Source: Duganella dendranthematis (GTDB taxonomy: Bacteria; Pseudomonadota; Gammaproteobacteria; Burkholderiales; Burkholderiaceae_D). From it: DNA of 64,000 bases. The notes under the pieces are model-generated. The model was given only the letters and a program-made list of their open reading frames with translations, was not told the origin of the DNA and did not search any database. Shown one piece after another: positions 45,635 to 55,895 of this stretch. The stretch spans positions 3,782,001-3,846,000 of the forward strand of contig NZ_CP051684.1 in assembly GCF_012849375.1 (NCBI RefSeq). Reading direction: 5' to 3'. Every line of letters starts with the position of its first letter. The stretch's first letter is position 1. The position numbers and the translations under genes were made by a program.

Positions 45635-48600
45635 ATGGAAGCTAGCAAGATTGACTTGAAACACGCGATGCTCCCTCCAAATACACCTGAATCATCCGAG
45701 GCCCATCTGGCGCAAGCACAGATGGACCCACCACTACCGCCGGACGAAGGCGCACCCAAGAAAAGCAAACGCACCCGCAATGCCTTCCTGCTGGTGCTGC
45801 TGGTCGGCGTGTCCTTTACGATTTACTGGGGCTACCGCGAAACGCTGACCTCATCGATGCAGGCGCGCATCTTTACCGACCTCGCCAGCAAGATGACGTA
45901 CAAGGTCGAGAAGGGCCCGAGCAAATCGATCCGCTTCCCGCACGACAGTCCGTACGACGAGCGGCTCGGCTATGCCGGCCTGCCGGACTACATCGGCAAG
46001 CTCAGCCAGCGTGACTACAAGGTCGCGGCGCAGGCGCGCATCTCGCCTAAGATGGCCGAGCTGGCCGACATGGGCGTGTTCGCCACCTACCGCGAAAAGA
46101 CCAAGACCGGCCTGACGATTTACGATTGCCGCGCACAGGAACTGTTTGCCGCCAGCTATCCCGAACGCATCTACAACAAGTTCGACGCCGCGCCTAAGGT
46201 GCTGGTGAGCAGCCTGCTGTTCATCGAAAACCGCGAGCTGCTGGACAACACCTATCCGAAGCGCAACCCGGCAGTGGAATGGGACCGGCTCGGCAAGGCG
46301 GTGCTGGAGAAGACCGCCAGCGCAGTCGGCGGCGGCCATCGCGCGGCCGGCGGCAGCACGCTGGCCACACAGATCGAAAAGTATCGCCACTCGCCGGAAG
46401 GCCGCACCGGTTCGATGAAGGACAAGCTGCAGCAGATGGTGTCGGCCAGCCTGCGTTCGTACCAGGACGGGCCGGAGACGCTGAAGGCGCGGCGCCGCAT
46501 CGTGCTCGAATACCTGAACACGGTGCCGCTGTCGGCCAAGCCCGGCTATGGCGAAGTGAACGGTATCGGCGACGGCATGTGGGTGTGGTACGGCCGCTCG
46601 TTTGACGACGTCAACAAACGCCTCAATGGCAAGCTCGACAATCCCGATGCGGTGACCGCGCTGGTGTTCAAGGAGGCGCTGAGCCTGATGATTGCGCAGC
46701 GCCGCCCGAGCTACTATCTGGGCGACGGCGCGGCCGACCTGGAAGTGCTGGCCAACAGCCACTTGCGGATTCTGGCCAGCGACGGCGCCATCACGCCGGC
46801 CATGCGCGACGTCGCGCTGAAGCAGGTACTGCATCCGGCCACCGGCAACGGCTTGCAATCGGCGCCAGCGCAGACCTTTGTCAGCCGCAAGGCCTCGAAC
46901 GCGATCCGCAACCACCTGGCCAATCTGCTGGGCGACAACCGCATGTACAACCTCGACCGGCTGGACCTGACCGTGGTCAGCACGCTGGACGCGCAGGCGC
47001 AGACCGCCGTTACGCAGGTGCTGCGTGACTTGCGCGATCCGGAGAAGGCCAAGGCGGCCGGCCTGACCGGCAAAGGCATGCTGGGCAACGGTGATCCGGC
47101 CAACGTGGTGTACAGCTTCACCTTGCTGGAAAAGGGCGAGCAGAACAATCTGCTGCGCTTGCAGACCGATAACTTCGACCAGCCGCTGGACATCAACGAA
47201 GGCGCCAAGCTGGATCTGGGCTCGACCGCCAAGCTGCGCACGCTGATCACCTATCTGGACATCATGGACCAGCTGCACAAGAAGTACGGCGGCATGGACA
47301 ACGCGGCGCTGGGCCAGGTGAAAGTCGATCCGCAGGACAAGCTGACACAGTGGGCACTGGATTACTTCAAGACCCTGCCGGTCGGCCAGCGCGAGCTGAC
47401 GCCGATGCTGAATGCGGCCATGGAGCGCAAGTATTCCGGCAATCCGGGTGAGGGCTTCTTCACCGGCGGCGGCTTGCATCACTTCGGCAACTTCTCCAAG
47501 GAAGATAACAACAAGATCCTGACCGTGACCGAAGCGCTGCGCCACTCGACCAACCTGGTGTTCGTGCGGCTGATGCGGGACGTGGCCAAGTTCTACATGT
47601 TCTCCAATCCGGGCTCGTCGGCGTCGCTGCTGGCGGACGCGGACGATCCGCGCCGCGCCGGCTACCTGGCGCGCTTCGCCGACAAGGAAGGCAAGGAATT
47701 CCTGGGGCGCTTCTACGCCAAGTACAAGGGCAAGCCGCCGGAAGAGATCGACAAGACCCTGCTGGCCAACATCCGCAGCACGCCGGTGCGGCTGGCGGTG
47801 ATCCATCGCACCATGTATCCGCTGGCCACGCAGGAGCAGTTTGCGGCCTTCCTGAAAGAGAACTTGCCGTCGCAGAACGAGGTGCCGGAAGAGCGCGTGG
47901 CCAAGCTGTATGACCAGTATGCGATCGGCAACTGGTCGCTGGCCGACCGTGGCTATCTGGCCAGCGTGCATCCGCTGGAGTTGTGGATGGCGGCCTATCT
48001 GCGCCTGCATCCGGGCGCGACCTTGAGCGAGATGACCAAGGCCAGCGAGCAGGAGCGTCAGGATGTCTACCAGTGGCTGTTCAAGACGCACCGCAAGCAC
48101 GCGCAGGACAAGCGCATCGCCGGCCTGATCGAGGTGGAAGGCTTCATGGAAATCCACAAGCAGTGGAAGAAAATGGGCTATCCGTTTGAATCGCTAGTGC
48201 CGTCGTATGCGACCACGCTGGGCGCCTCGGCCGACCGGCCGGCCGCGCTGGCGGAGCTGATGGGGATTATCGTCAACGGTGGTGTGCGCAAGAGTTCGCA
48301 GCGCATCACCTCGCTGCACTTCGCCAAGGATACGCCGTACGACACGCTGGTGACCAAGGCGCCGCCGACCACCAACGAGCAGGTGATTGCGCCGCAAGTG
48401 GCGCGGGTGGCGGCGGATGCGATCCGTGGCGTGGTGTCGGACGGTACCGCCAAGCGGGTCAAGTCGGCGTTTGTGGCAGCCGATGGTTCGATCATTCCGG
48501 TGGGCGGCAAGACCGGTACCGGCGACCAGCGCTTTGATGTGTATGGCGGTGGCGGACGGCTGATTGAATCGCGCTATGTGAACCGGTCGGCGACGTTTGT

Positions 48601-48796
48601 GTTCAATATCGGCGAGCGCTTCTTTGGTTCGATGACGGCGTATGTGCACGGGCCGGAATCGAAGAACTATGACTTCACCAGCGCGCTGCCGGTGCAGCTG
48701 CTGGTGGTGCTGGCGCCGAACTTGATGCCGTTGATTGAGCCGCATGCGGCGCCGAAGCCCGGCACAACGCTGCCGGTGGTGAAGGTTGGGGCGTAG
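45635..48796 (+). CDS. Large divergent class A penicillin-binding protein
   Basis: A protein of about 1053 residues with one N-terminal membrane anchor (NAFLLVLLVGVSFTIYWGY). The glycosyltransferase 51 region has FIENRELLDN in place of the usual EDRxFxxH and retains GGSTLATQIEKYRHS. The transpeptidase region has GSTAK (SxxK), RHSTN and GGKTGTGD (KTGT). It is longer than PBP1A (about 800-850), with extra sequence inside the enzyme domains. It may make peptidoglycan under special conditions. The start is uncertain: ATG at 45596, 45635 and 45668 are in frame. A palindrome-based terminator follows. Confidence 0.85.
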   Translation: MEASKIDLKHAMLPPNTPESSEAHLAQAQMDPPLPPDEGAPKKSKRTRNAFLLVLLVGVSFTIYWGYRETLTSSMQARIFTDLASKMTYKVEKGPSKSIRFPHDSPYDERLGYAGLPDYIGKLSQRDYKVAAQARISPKMAELADMGVFATYREKTKTGLTIYDCRAQELFAASYPERIYNKFDAAPKVLVSSLLFIENRELLDNTYPKRNPAVEWDRLGKAVLEKTASAVGGGHRAAGGSTLATQIEKYRHSPEGRTGSMKDKLQQMVSASLRSYQDGPETLKARRRIVLEYLNTVPLSAKPGYGEVNGIGDGMWVWYGRSFDDVNKRLNGKLDNPDAVTALVFKEALSLMIAQRRPSYYLGDGAADLEVLANSHLRILASDGAITPAMRDVALKQVLHPATGNGLQSAPAQTFVSRKASNAIRNHLANLLGDNRMYNLDRLDLTVVSTLDAQAQTAVTQVLRDLRDPEKAKAAGLTGKGMLGNGDPANVVYSFTLLEKGEQNNLLRLQTDNFDQPLDINEGAKLDLGSTAKLRTLITYLDIMDQLHKKYGGMDNAALGQVKVDPQDKLTQWALDYFKTLPVGQRELTPMLNAAMERKYSGNPGEGFFTGGGLHHFGNFSKEDNNKILTVTEALRHSTNLVFVRLMRDVAKFYMFSNPGSSASLLADADDPRRAGYLARFADKEGKEFLGRFYAKYKGKPPEEIDKTLLANIRSTPVRLAVIHRTMYPLATQEQFAAFLKENLPSQNEVPEERVAKLYDQYAIGNWSLADRGYLASVHPLELWMAAYLRLHPGATLSEMTKASEQERQDVYQWLFKTHRKHAQDKRIAGLIEVEGFMEIHKQWKKMGYPFESLVPSYATTLGASADRPAALAELMGIIVNGGVRKSSQRITSLHFAKDTPYDTLVTKAPPTTNEQVIAPQVARVAADAIRGVVSDGTAKRVKSAFVAADGSIIPVGGKTGTGDQRFDVYGGGGRLIESRYVNRSATFVFNIGERFFGSMTAYVHGPESKNYDFTSALPVQLLVVLAPNLMPLIEPHAAPKPGTTLPVVKVGA

Positions 48797-48865
48797 CGCC
48801 CGAAGTCGCGAAAGCGCCACTGCAGGCCTGCGGCGGGTAATTTCTACCCCGCCCACCGCATACCA

Positions 48866-48900
48866 GGGTCTGACCCCGTTCGGGGTCAGACCCTTTTTTT
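48866..48900. repeat. Interspersed palindrome, copy 2, acting as terminator
   Basis: The same arms as copy 1 (GGGTCTGACCCCG / CGGGGTCAGACCC) with spacer TT at 48866-48893, followed directly by seven T. It therefore has the form of a strong rho-independent terminator for the PBP gene. Confidence 0.88.
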
Positions 48901-48953
48901 GTCTTGCGGGTTTCCCTTGCATAGTTGCTGATTTATTGGCAAGGTGTGAGCCC

Positions 48954-50354
48954 ATGAAACCTATGCGCCACCACATGTCCAAGATCCTCAAGTTTACCCA
49001 GTTCTCCTTCCGGGATCTGATCGTCGCGGCCGCGCCGACGGTGCTGACCATCGTCGGCATCTGTCTGCTGGCCTACTGGCTGGTCGACCCGGCGCCGCCG
49101 CGCACGGTGCGGCTGGGCACGGGTCAGGAAAACTCGGCCTACGAGGACTTCGGCAAGAAATATGCGGCAGCGCTGGCCAAGCACGGCGTCAAAGTCACGC
49201 TGGTGCCATCGGCCGGTTCCAGCGAAAACCTGCGCAATCTGAAAGAAGGCAAGGTCGATATCGCCTTCGTGCAAAGCGGCTCGACCAACGAGGAAGCGGC
49301 CGAGCGCGAAGGCCTGTCGTCGCTGGGCAGCCTGTTCGTTGAGCCGCTGTGGCTGTTCCTGCGCGAAGACAAGGGCAAGCCGCCGATCACCCAGCTGACG
49401 CAGCTGCGCGGCAAGAAGATCAATTACGGCGCCAAGGGCGCCGGCTCGCCGCGCCTATTCCGCCAGGTGCTGGAGCTGAATGGCGTCGAAAAAGACGAGG
49501 TGCAGAAGTTTTCGCTGGCTAACACGCCGGCCACGGTGGAGTTGTTGGAAGGCCGCATCGACGGCCTGGTGTTTACCTCGGCGCCGGAAGCGCCGCTGAT
49601 CCAGATGCTGCTGCAAACGCCGGGTATCAAGCTGTTCGATTTCAGCCAGGCCGAGGCGTATTCGCGCAAGCTGCCGTTTTTGACGCACGTGGTGCTGCCG
49701 CAGGGCATTGTTGATCTAGGCCGCAACATCCCGTCCGAAGACTACAACCTGATCGCGCCGACCGCCACGCTGGTGGCGCGCGATGATTTGCATTCGGCGC
49801 TGGTGGATTTGTTCGTGCAGGCGGCCTCGACGATTCATAGCGGCGCCGGCTGGTTCCAGCAGCAGGGCCAGTTCCCGTCGGCCAAGTACACCGAGATTCC
49901 GGTCGATCCGGAGGCGGCCAAGTTCTACAAGAGCGGGCCGCCGTTCCTGCAGCGCTACATGACCTTCTGGCTGGCCAATTTCTTCGACCGCATGTGGGTG
50001 CTGGTGGTGGCGCTGGGCGCGCTGATCCTGCCGCTGTCGAAGGTGATCCCGCCGCTGTATGTGTGGCGTATCCGCTCACGCGTGTACAAGTGGTATGGCC
50101 AGCTGCGCGCGGTGGAGCAGAAAGTGGAGGAGGCCCAGGAAGCCACCCGTATGCAGGTCTACGAAGAGCAGCTGAAGCGGCTGGACGAGATCGAGGAGCT
50201 GGTCAACCAGGTCTCGATCCCGCTGTCGTTTGCCGATGGCCTGTATGGCTTGCGCAGCCACATCCAGTTCGTGCGCAAGCGCATTCTGTTCCTGATTGCG
50301 GAGGCCAACCCCACTGCGACGCAGGGTCTGACCCCGGCCGGGGTCAGACCCTAG
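48954..50354 (+). CDS. TAXI-type solute-binding protein with membrane anchors and coiled coil
   Basis: A 466-residue protein. An N-terminal span (AAPTVLTIVGICLLAYWLV) is followed by a TRAP-TAXI periplasmic binding domain (about 45-320: LGTGQENSAYEDFGKKYAAALAKHG, SAGSSENLRNLKEGKVDIAFVQSG, GAKGAGSPRLFRQVLELNG). A second span (MWVLVVALGALILPLSKVI) and a cytoplasmic coiled coil (AVEQKVEEAQEATRMQVYEE) follow. No TRAP permease is adjacent, so it may sense rather than transport. The last dozen residues (TQGLTPAGVRP) are encoded by palindrome copy 3. I chose the ATG at 48954, before the first span. Confidence 0.82.
   Translation: MKPMRHHMSKILKFTQFSFRDLIVAAAPTVLTIVGICLLAYWLVDPAPPRTVRLGTGQENSAYEDFGKKYAAALAKHGVKVTLVPSAGSSENLRNLKEGKVDIAFVQSGSTNEEAAEREGLSSLGSLFVEPLWLFLREDKGKPPITQLTQLRGKKINYGAKGAGSPRLFRQVLELNGVEKDEVQKFSLANTPATVELLEGRIDGLVFTSAPEAPLIQMLLQTPGIKLFDFSQAEAYSRKLPFLTHVVLPQGIVDLGRNIPSEDYNLIAPTATLVARDDLHSALVDLFVQAASTIHSGAGWFQQQGQFPSAKYTEIPVDPEAAKFYKSGPPFLQRYMTFWLANFFDRMWVLVVALGALILPLSKVIPPLYVWRIRSRVYKWYGQLRAVEQKVEEAQEATRMQVYEEQLKRLDEIEELVNQVSIPLSFADGLYGLRSHIQFVRKRILFLIAEANPTATQGLTPAGVRP
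50324..50351. repeat. Interspersed palindrome, copy 3, inside the 3' end of a gene
   Basis: The same arms with spacer GC. It encodes the last residues of the TAXI-like protein; the stop codon TAG begins at its final base. Confidence 0.88.
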
Positions 50355-50389
50355 AATACGCGGCGATCGCCGGTCGAGGCGGCCGTGGG

Positions 50390-50848
50390 TTAAGCGCCGA
50401 TCCAGGGCAGGCCGGCGTGGCACCAGCCGCTGATGTTCTTGCGGTGGCCATGCTCGTCCTTGTCGCCCTCAAAGCCCTCCAGGATGTCGTAGCAGTGCTG
50501 GTAGCCGTGTTCGGTCGCCAGCTTGGCTGCACCACGCGAGCGCACGCCGGAACGGCACAGGAATAAAATCACCTGATCCTTGCGGGCGATACCGTTCAAT
50601 TGCTCGATAAATTCTTGGTTGGTATTGCCACCTGGATAAGTCGCCCACTGGACCGCACCATGTTGGGCTTCCGGGATCGCCACCCGTCCCACCCAGTCAC
50701 GCTCGGCATTGGTGCGCACATCGATCAGCTTGACGGCGTTTTCCGCACTGATCAATTCATAGGCTTCCTGCGGCGTCACCGCGCCGGCATAGGGCCAGTC
50801 CTTGCTGCGGCTACGGGCAAGGGCGAGGATCTCATCTATTTTGCTCAT
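50390..50848 (-). CDS. Rhodanese-like sulfurtransferase
   Basis: A 152-residue single rhodanese domain with the active-site loop LFLCRSGVRSRGAA (Cys present) and the entry motif KLIDVRTNAERDWVGRV. The tail has HGHRKNISGWCHAGLPW, as in the GlpE/YgaP-like group near glnA in betaproteobacteria. It is cytoplasmic. I chose the ATG at 50848, where the domain begins. Function in sulfur transfer is probable, partner unknown. Confidence 0.88.
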   Translation of the reverse strand: MSKIDEILALARSRSKDWPYAGAVTPQEAYELISAENAVKLIDVRTNAERDWVGRVAIPEAQHGAVQWATYPGGNTNQEFIEQLNGIARKDQVILFLCRSGVRSRGAAKLATEHGYQHCYDILEGFEGDKDEHGHRKNISGWCHAGLPWIGA

Positions 50849-50949
50849 AAGGTGTTCCGGTAATAAGTTTAAGTTTATTATAGGCGTCCGTGCCCGGCCC
50901 GCGACTGCGACGCACCAAAACCATGCGCTTTTCAGTAAATATCCTAAAA

Positions 50950-50995
50950 TGCACTTATAAGGTGCAAAATGTGAGAAACGCACTAAATAGGTGCG
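50950..50995 (+). promoter_or_regulatory. Two NtrC enhancer sites upstream of glnA
   Basis: TGCACTTATAAGGTGCA (50950-50966) and CGCACTAAATAGGTGCG (50979-50995) are two 17-base palindromes close to the NtrC consensus (TGCAC...GTGCA). Their centres are 29 bases apart, about three helical turns. They lie roughly 140-170 bases before the predicted start from the sigma-54 promoter, a normal enhancer distance. Confidence 0.85.
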
Positions 50996-51103
50996 TGATT
51001 GTTCTGCTGTAAATTGTGGCACTTGAACACGCCCGCCAATTTTAGAATGATTTTGGCCGCGCGTTCAAAGACGCTACCAACATATCGATAGTCGTTCTGT
51101 GGC

Positions 51104-51119
51104 TGGCATGGATACTGCT
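51104..51119 (+). promoter_or_regulatory. Sigma-54 promoter of glnA
   Basis: TGGCATGGATACTGCT matches the -24/-12 consensus (TGGCAyr-N4-TTGCw) with one change, and the GG and GC pairs are correctly spaced by ten bases. The start should fall near 51130, about 35 bases before the glnA ATG. Confidence 0.8.
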
Positions 51120-51164
51120 TAGTAAGGCCTCACGAGTTCCACACATTCCCTTTAGGAGATACGC

Positions 51165-52580
51165 ATGGCAATGACAGCCGCAGAAGTTCTGAAAATGGTC
51201 CAGGAAAACGAAGTCAAATTCGTTGATTTCCGTTTCGCGGATACCCGTGGTAAAGAACAGCACGTTACCGTGCCTGTGTCGGCTTTCGACATCGACAAGT
51301 TTGAATCGGGTCACGCATTTGACGGTTCCTCGATCGCCGGCTGGAAGGGTATTGAAGCATCCGACATGATTCTGATGCCTGATCCAAACACCGCGAACAT
51401 CGACCCGTTCATGGAAGAGACCACGCTGTTCATGCAATGCGACGTCATCGAACCAGCGGACGGCAAGGGCTACGACCGCGATCCACGCTCCATCGCCAAG
51501 CGCGCTGAAGCCTACCTGAAATCGTCCGGCATCGGCGACACCGCCTACTTCGGCCCGGAACCAGAATTCTTCATCTTCGACAGCGTGCGCTGGAAGATCG
51601 ACATGTCGGGTTGCTTCGTCAAGATCGATTCCGACGAAGCGTCGTGGTCGACCGGCGAAAAAATCGAAGGCGGCAACAGCGGCCATCGTCCAACCGTCAA
51701 GGGCGGCTACTTCCCAGTGCCACCAGTGGACAGCTTCCAGGACATGCGTTCGGAAATGTGCCTGATCCTGGAATCGCTGGGCATCCCGGTTGAAGTGCAC
51801 CACCACGAAGTGGCTGGCGCTGGCCAGAACGAAATCGGCACCAAGTTCTCGACCTTGGTTGAGCGCGCCGACTGGACCCAGAACCTGAAATACGTGGTCT
51901 GGAACGTCGCCCACAGCTACGGCAAAACCGCGACCTTCATGCCAAAACCTATCGTTGGCGACAACGGTTCGGGCATGCACGTGCACCAGTCGATCTGGAA
52001 AGACGGCAAAAACCTGTTCGCCGGCGACGGCTATGCCGGCCTGTCGGATACCGCGCTGTACTACATCGGTGGCATCATCAAGCACGCCAAGGCACTGAAC
52101 GCGATCACCAACCCAGGCACCAACTCGTACAAACGCCTGGTGCCAGGCTTTGAAGCGCCAGTCAAACTGGCGTACTCGGCGAAAAACCGTTCGGCTTCGA
52201 TCCGTATTCCACACGTGGCCAATCCAAAAGGCCGCCGTATCGAAACCCGCTTCCCGGATCCACTGGCCAACGTCTACCTGTGCTTCTCGGCACTGATGAT
52301 GGCGGGTCTGGACGGTATCCAGAACAAGATCCATCCAGGCGAAGCAGCGTCGAAAGACCTGTACCACCTGCCGCCGGAAGAGGACGCACTGATCCCAACC
52401 GTGTGCGCCTCGCTGGAAGAAGCGCTGGACGCCCTGAACAAAGACCGCGAGTTCCTGACCCGTGGCGGCGTGTTCAGCGATTCGATGATCGATGCTTACA
52501 TCGAACTGAAAATGCAGGACGTGCAGCGCATGCGCATGACCACTCACCCTGCTGAGTTCGACATGTACTACTCGCTGTAA
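51165..52580 (+). CDS. glnA: Glutamine synthetase type I
   Basis: A 471-residue enzyme that makes glutamine from glutamate and ammonia, the usual length for GSI-beta. Visible are the beta-Grasp start, [23 protein letters not shown], the metal/glutamate site [13 protein letters not shown] and the adenylylation loop [10 protein letters not shown] with its Tyr. NtrC sites and a sigma-54 promoter upstream indicate nitrogen control. The glnB/glnD/glnE regulators are not in the window. Confidence 0.98.
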   Translation: MAMTAAEVLKMVQENEVKFVDFRFADTRGKEQHVTVPVSAFDIDKFESGHAFDGSSIAGWKGIEASDMILMPDPNTANIDPFMEETTLFMQCDVIEPADGKGYDRDPRSIAKRAEAYLKSSGIGDTAYFGPEPEFFIFDSVRWKIDMSGCFVKIDSDEASWSTGEKIEGGNSGHRPTVKGGYFPVPPVDSFQDMRSEMCLILESLGIPVEVHHHEVAGAGQNEIGTKFSTLVERADWTQNLKYVVWNVAHSYGKTATFMPKPIVGDNGSGMHVHQSIWKDGKNLFAGDGYAGLSDTALYYIGGIIKHAKALNAITNPGTNSYKRLVPGFEAPVKLAYSAKNRSASIRIPHVANPKGRRIETRFPDPLANVYLCFSALMMAGLDGIQNKIHPGEAASKDLYHLPPEEDALIPTVCASLEEALDALNKDREFLTRGGVFSDSMIDAYIELKMQDVQRMRMTTHPAEFDMYYSL

Positions 52581-52615
52581 TCACCGGGCGCTACGGCGCT
52601 GGTGAAGCGGTATCC

Positions 52616-52650
52616 AACGCGGGGCGAGCTGATGCTTTCCCCGCGTTTTT
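52616..52650 (+). terminator. Terminator of glnA
   Basis: AACGCGGGG (52616-52624) and CCCCGCGTT (52639-52647) form a strong stem followed by a T run. Confidence 0.85.
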
Positions 52651-52699
52651 ATTTGGATGCTGTATATTCGGGTGGACTGTTCCACCCACGGATTTACGA

Positions 52700-53185
52700 A
52701 TGACAATGAGTTTGAAACTGAGTGTGTTGCTGGCGTTGTTGGCCTCGGCGGCGGCGCATGGACAGATCTATAAATGCCAGCCGCCCGGCGGCAGTGTCGA
52801 GTTCACCGACATCAACCGTGGCAGCTACTGCAAGCTGATGGATCTGCCCGGCATGACGGTGCCGGCGCCGGCGCGGCGTAGCGCTCCTGCGGCGCCGCGT
52901 GCTGCGCAACCGCTTGCCACGCCGGGCGAGTTCCCGCGTGTCGACAGCGCGGAGCAGAAGGCGCGCGACGCCGACCGCCGCGGCATTCTCGAAGACGAGC
53001 TGAAGAACGAGCAGCAAAAGCTGGCCGAGCTGCGGCGCGAATTCAACGGCGGCGAGCCGGAGCGGCGCGGCGATGAACGCAACTACGCCAAGTACCAGGA
53101 ACGGGTGGCCGCGCTGCGCGACAGCATCAGCCGCTCGGAAAAGAATGTCGATGCCTTGAAACGTGAGATCGCGAATATCCGATGA
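52700..53185 (+). CDS. DUF4124-type exported protein
   Basis: A 161-residue protein with a signal peptide (LKLSVLLALLASAAAHGQ). The mature N-terminus IYKCQPPGGSVEFTDINRGSYCKLMDLPG has the KC...G...F(T/S)D pattern of DUF4124 proteins. The rest is a charged coiled coil (RRGILEDELKNEQQKLAELRREFNGGEPERRGDERNYAK broken by turns). Function unknown. It lies between glnA and ntrB, and its stop overlaps the ntrB start by four bases, an arrangement seen in related genomes. Confidence 0.82.
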   Translation: MTMSLKLSVLLALLASAAAHGQIYKCQPPGGSVEFTDINRGSYCKLMDLPGMTVPAPARRSAPAAPRAAQPLATPGEFPRVDSAEQKARDADRRGILEDELKNEQQKLAELRREFNGGEPERRGDERNYAKYQERVAALRDSISRSEKNVDALKREIANIR

Positions 53186-54294
53186 GCATAGTGAATAAGA
53201 TCGCGGCCCGCGCGGCCGCCGCCATCCACCGGCCGCCGTCGCTGGCGGGGCTGGAACTGCTGGCTTCGGCCGTGGTGCTGCTCGACGCGCAGGGCCATAT
53301 CGCCTACGCCAACGCGGCCGCCGAGAACCTGCTGGAAAGCTCGCTGAAGGCGCTGTCGCGCCAGACGCTGAGCGCGCAGTTCCTCAATCCGGACGAGCTG
53401 GAACATACCTGCGCGCAAGCGCGCGAACACAAATTCTCCGACTTGCGCCAGGACCTGGCGCTGGAGCGTCCCGGCCGCGAACCGCTGCATGTGCACAGCA
53501 TCGTGTCGGCGGTAGAAGATCCGGTTGGCGGCGTGCTGATCGAGCTGCGCGAGAACCAGCAGCATCTCAAGCTGGACCGCGAAGAGCGCATCCTCGACCA
53601 GAGCCAGGTCAACAAGGAACTGATCCGCAACCTGGCGCACGAGATCAAGAATCCGCTGGGCGGCATCCGTGGCGCCGCGCAGTTGCTGGAGATGGAACTG
53701 CCCGGTGCGCATGCGGTGCAGCTGCGCGAGTACACGCAGGTCATCATCAAGGAAGCCGACCGCCTGCAAACGCTGGTGGACCGCCTGCTGGCGCCGCACC
53801 GACGGCCGCACATCGTCGGCGACGTTAACATCCACGAAGTGCTGGAGCGGGTGCGCAGCCTGATGCTGGCGGAGTTCCCGTCCGGCCTGACGATTCTGCG
53901 CGATTATGATGCGTCGATTCCCGAGTTCCGCGGCGATAAGGAGCAACTGATCCAGACCGTGCTGAACATCGCGCACAACGCCGCTCAGGCGCTGGCGGCA
54001 CAGATCGACGGCGGCGAAGCGCAGATCGTTTTCAAGACGCGGGTGGCGCGCCAGGTGACCTTGGCCAAGGTCCGCTACGGGCTGGCATTAGACTTGCATA
54101 TCATTGACAATGGACCGGGTATCGCACCCCAGATCCGCGACCGTATCTTCTACCCATTGGTTTCAGGCAGGGAGGGCGGCAGTGGGCTGGGACTGACCTT
54201 GGCACAGACCTTCGTGCAACAGCACATGGGCGTGATCGAGTGCGAGAGCCGGCCTGGATGTACGGATTTCCGTATTTTGCTGCCGTTGCCATAA
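53182..54294 (+). CDS. ntrB: Nitrogen regulation histidine kinase NtrB
   Basis: A 370-residue soluble kinase. A PAS domain (about 22-130: AVVLLDAQGHIAYANAAAENLL) is followed by the phosphoacceptor box LAHEIKNPLGGIRGAAQLLE and an ATPase domain with N-box NIAHNAAQAL, G1 DNGPGIAPQI and G2 GSGLGLTLAQ. It phosphorylates NtrC under nitrogen limitation and is controlled by PII. The ATG overlaps the DUF4124 stop. Confidence 0.94.
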   Translation: MSIVNKIAARAAAAIHRPPSLAGLELLASAVVLLDAQGHIAYANAAAENLLESSLKALSRQTLSAQFLNPDELEHTCAQAREHKFSDLRQDLALERPGREPLHVHSIVSAVEDPVGGVLIELRENQQHLKLDREERILDQSQVNKELIRNLAHEIKNPLGGIRGAAQLLEMELPGAHAVQLREYTQVIIKEADRLQTLVDRLLAPHRRPHIVGDVNIHEVLERVRSLMLAEFPSGLTILRDYDASIPEFRGDKEQLIQTVLNIAHNAAQALAAQIDGGEAQIVFKTRVARQVTLAKVRYGLALDLHIIDNGPGIAPQIRDRIFYPLVSGREGGSGLGLTLAQTFVQQHMGVIECESRPGCTDFRILLPLP

Positions 54295-54357
54295 GCCGCG
54301 GCGGGCATTGCGGACCGTGTCCCTTGATTGACGATCATCGCGGAAAAAATACAACAC

Positions 54358-55860
<1,503 letters not shown>

Positions 55861-55867
55861 CGCCACC

Positions 55868-55895
55868 CGTCGTTCCCGCGTGTGCGGGAACGACG
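55868..55895. repeat. Palindrome CGTCGTTCCCGC between convergent genes
   Basis: CGTCGTTCCCGC (55868-55879) and GCGGGAACGACG (55884-55895) pair around GTGT. It abuts the SDR stop codon and sits between the convergent ntrC and SDR genes. It resembles REP-like repeats of this base composition and may also stop transcription. I found one copy in the window. Confidence 0.7.

Noticed and set aside
45851..48157. 768-codon minus-strand reading frame opposite the PBP gene
   Set aside because: Shadow frame of the same kind; no recognisable motif, while the plus strand has transpeptidase motifs.
51017..51032. TGGCAC at 51017 as the sigma-54 promoter of glnA
   Set aside because: The -12 element is missing at the right distance (CACGC instead of TTGC, GC one base off); TGGCATGGATACTGCT at 51104 fits much better.
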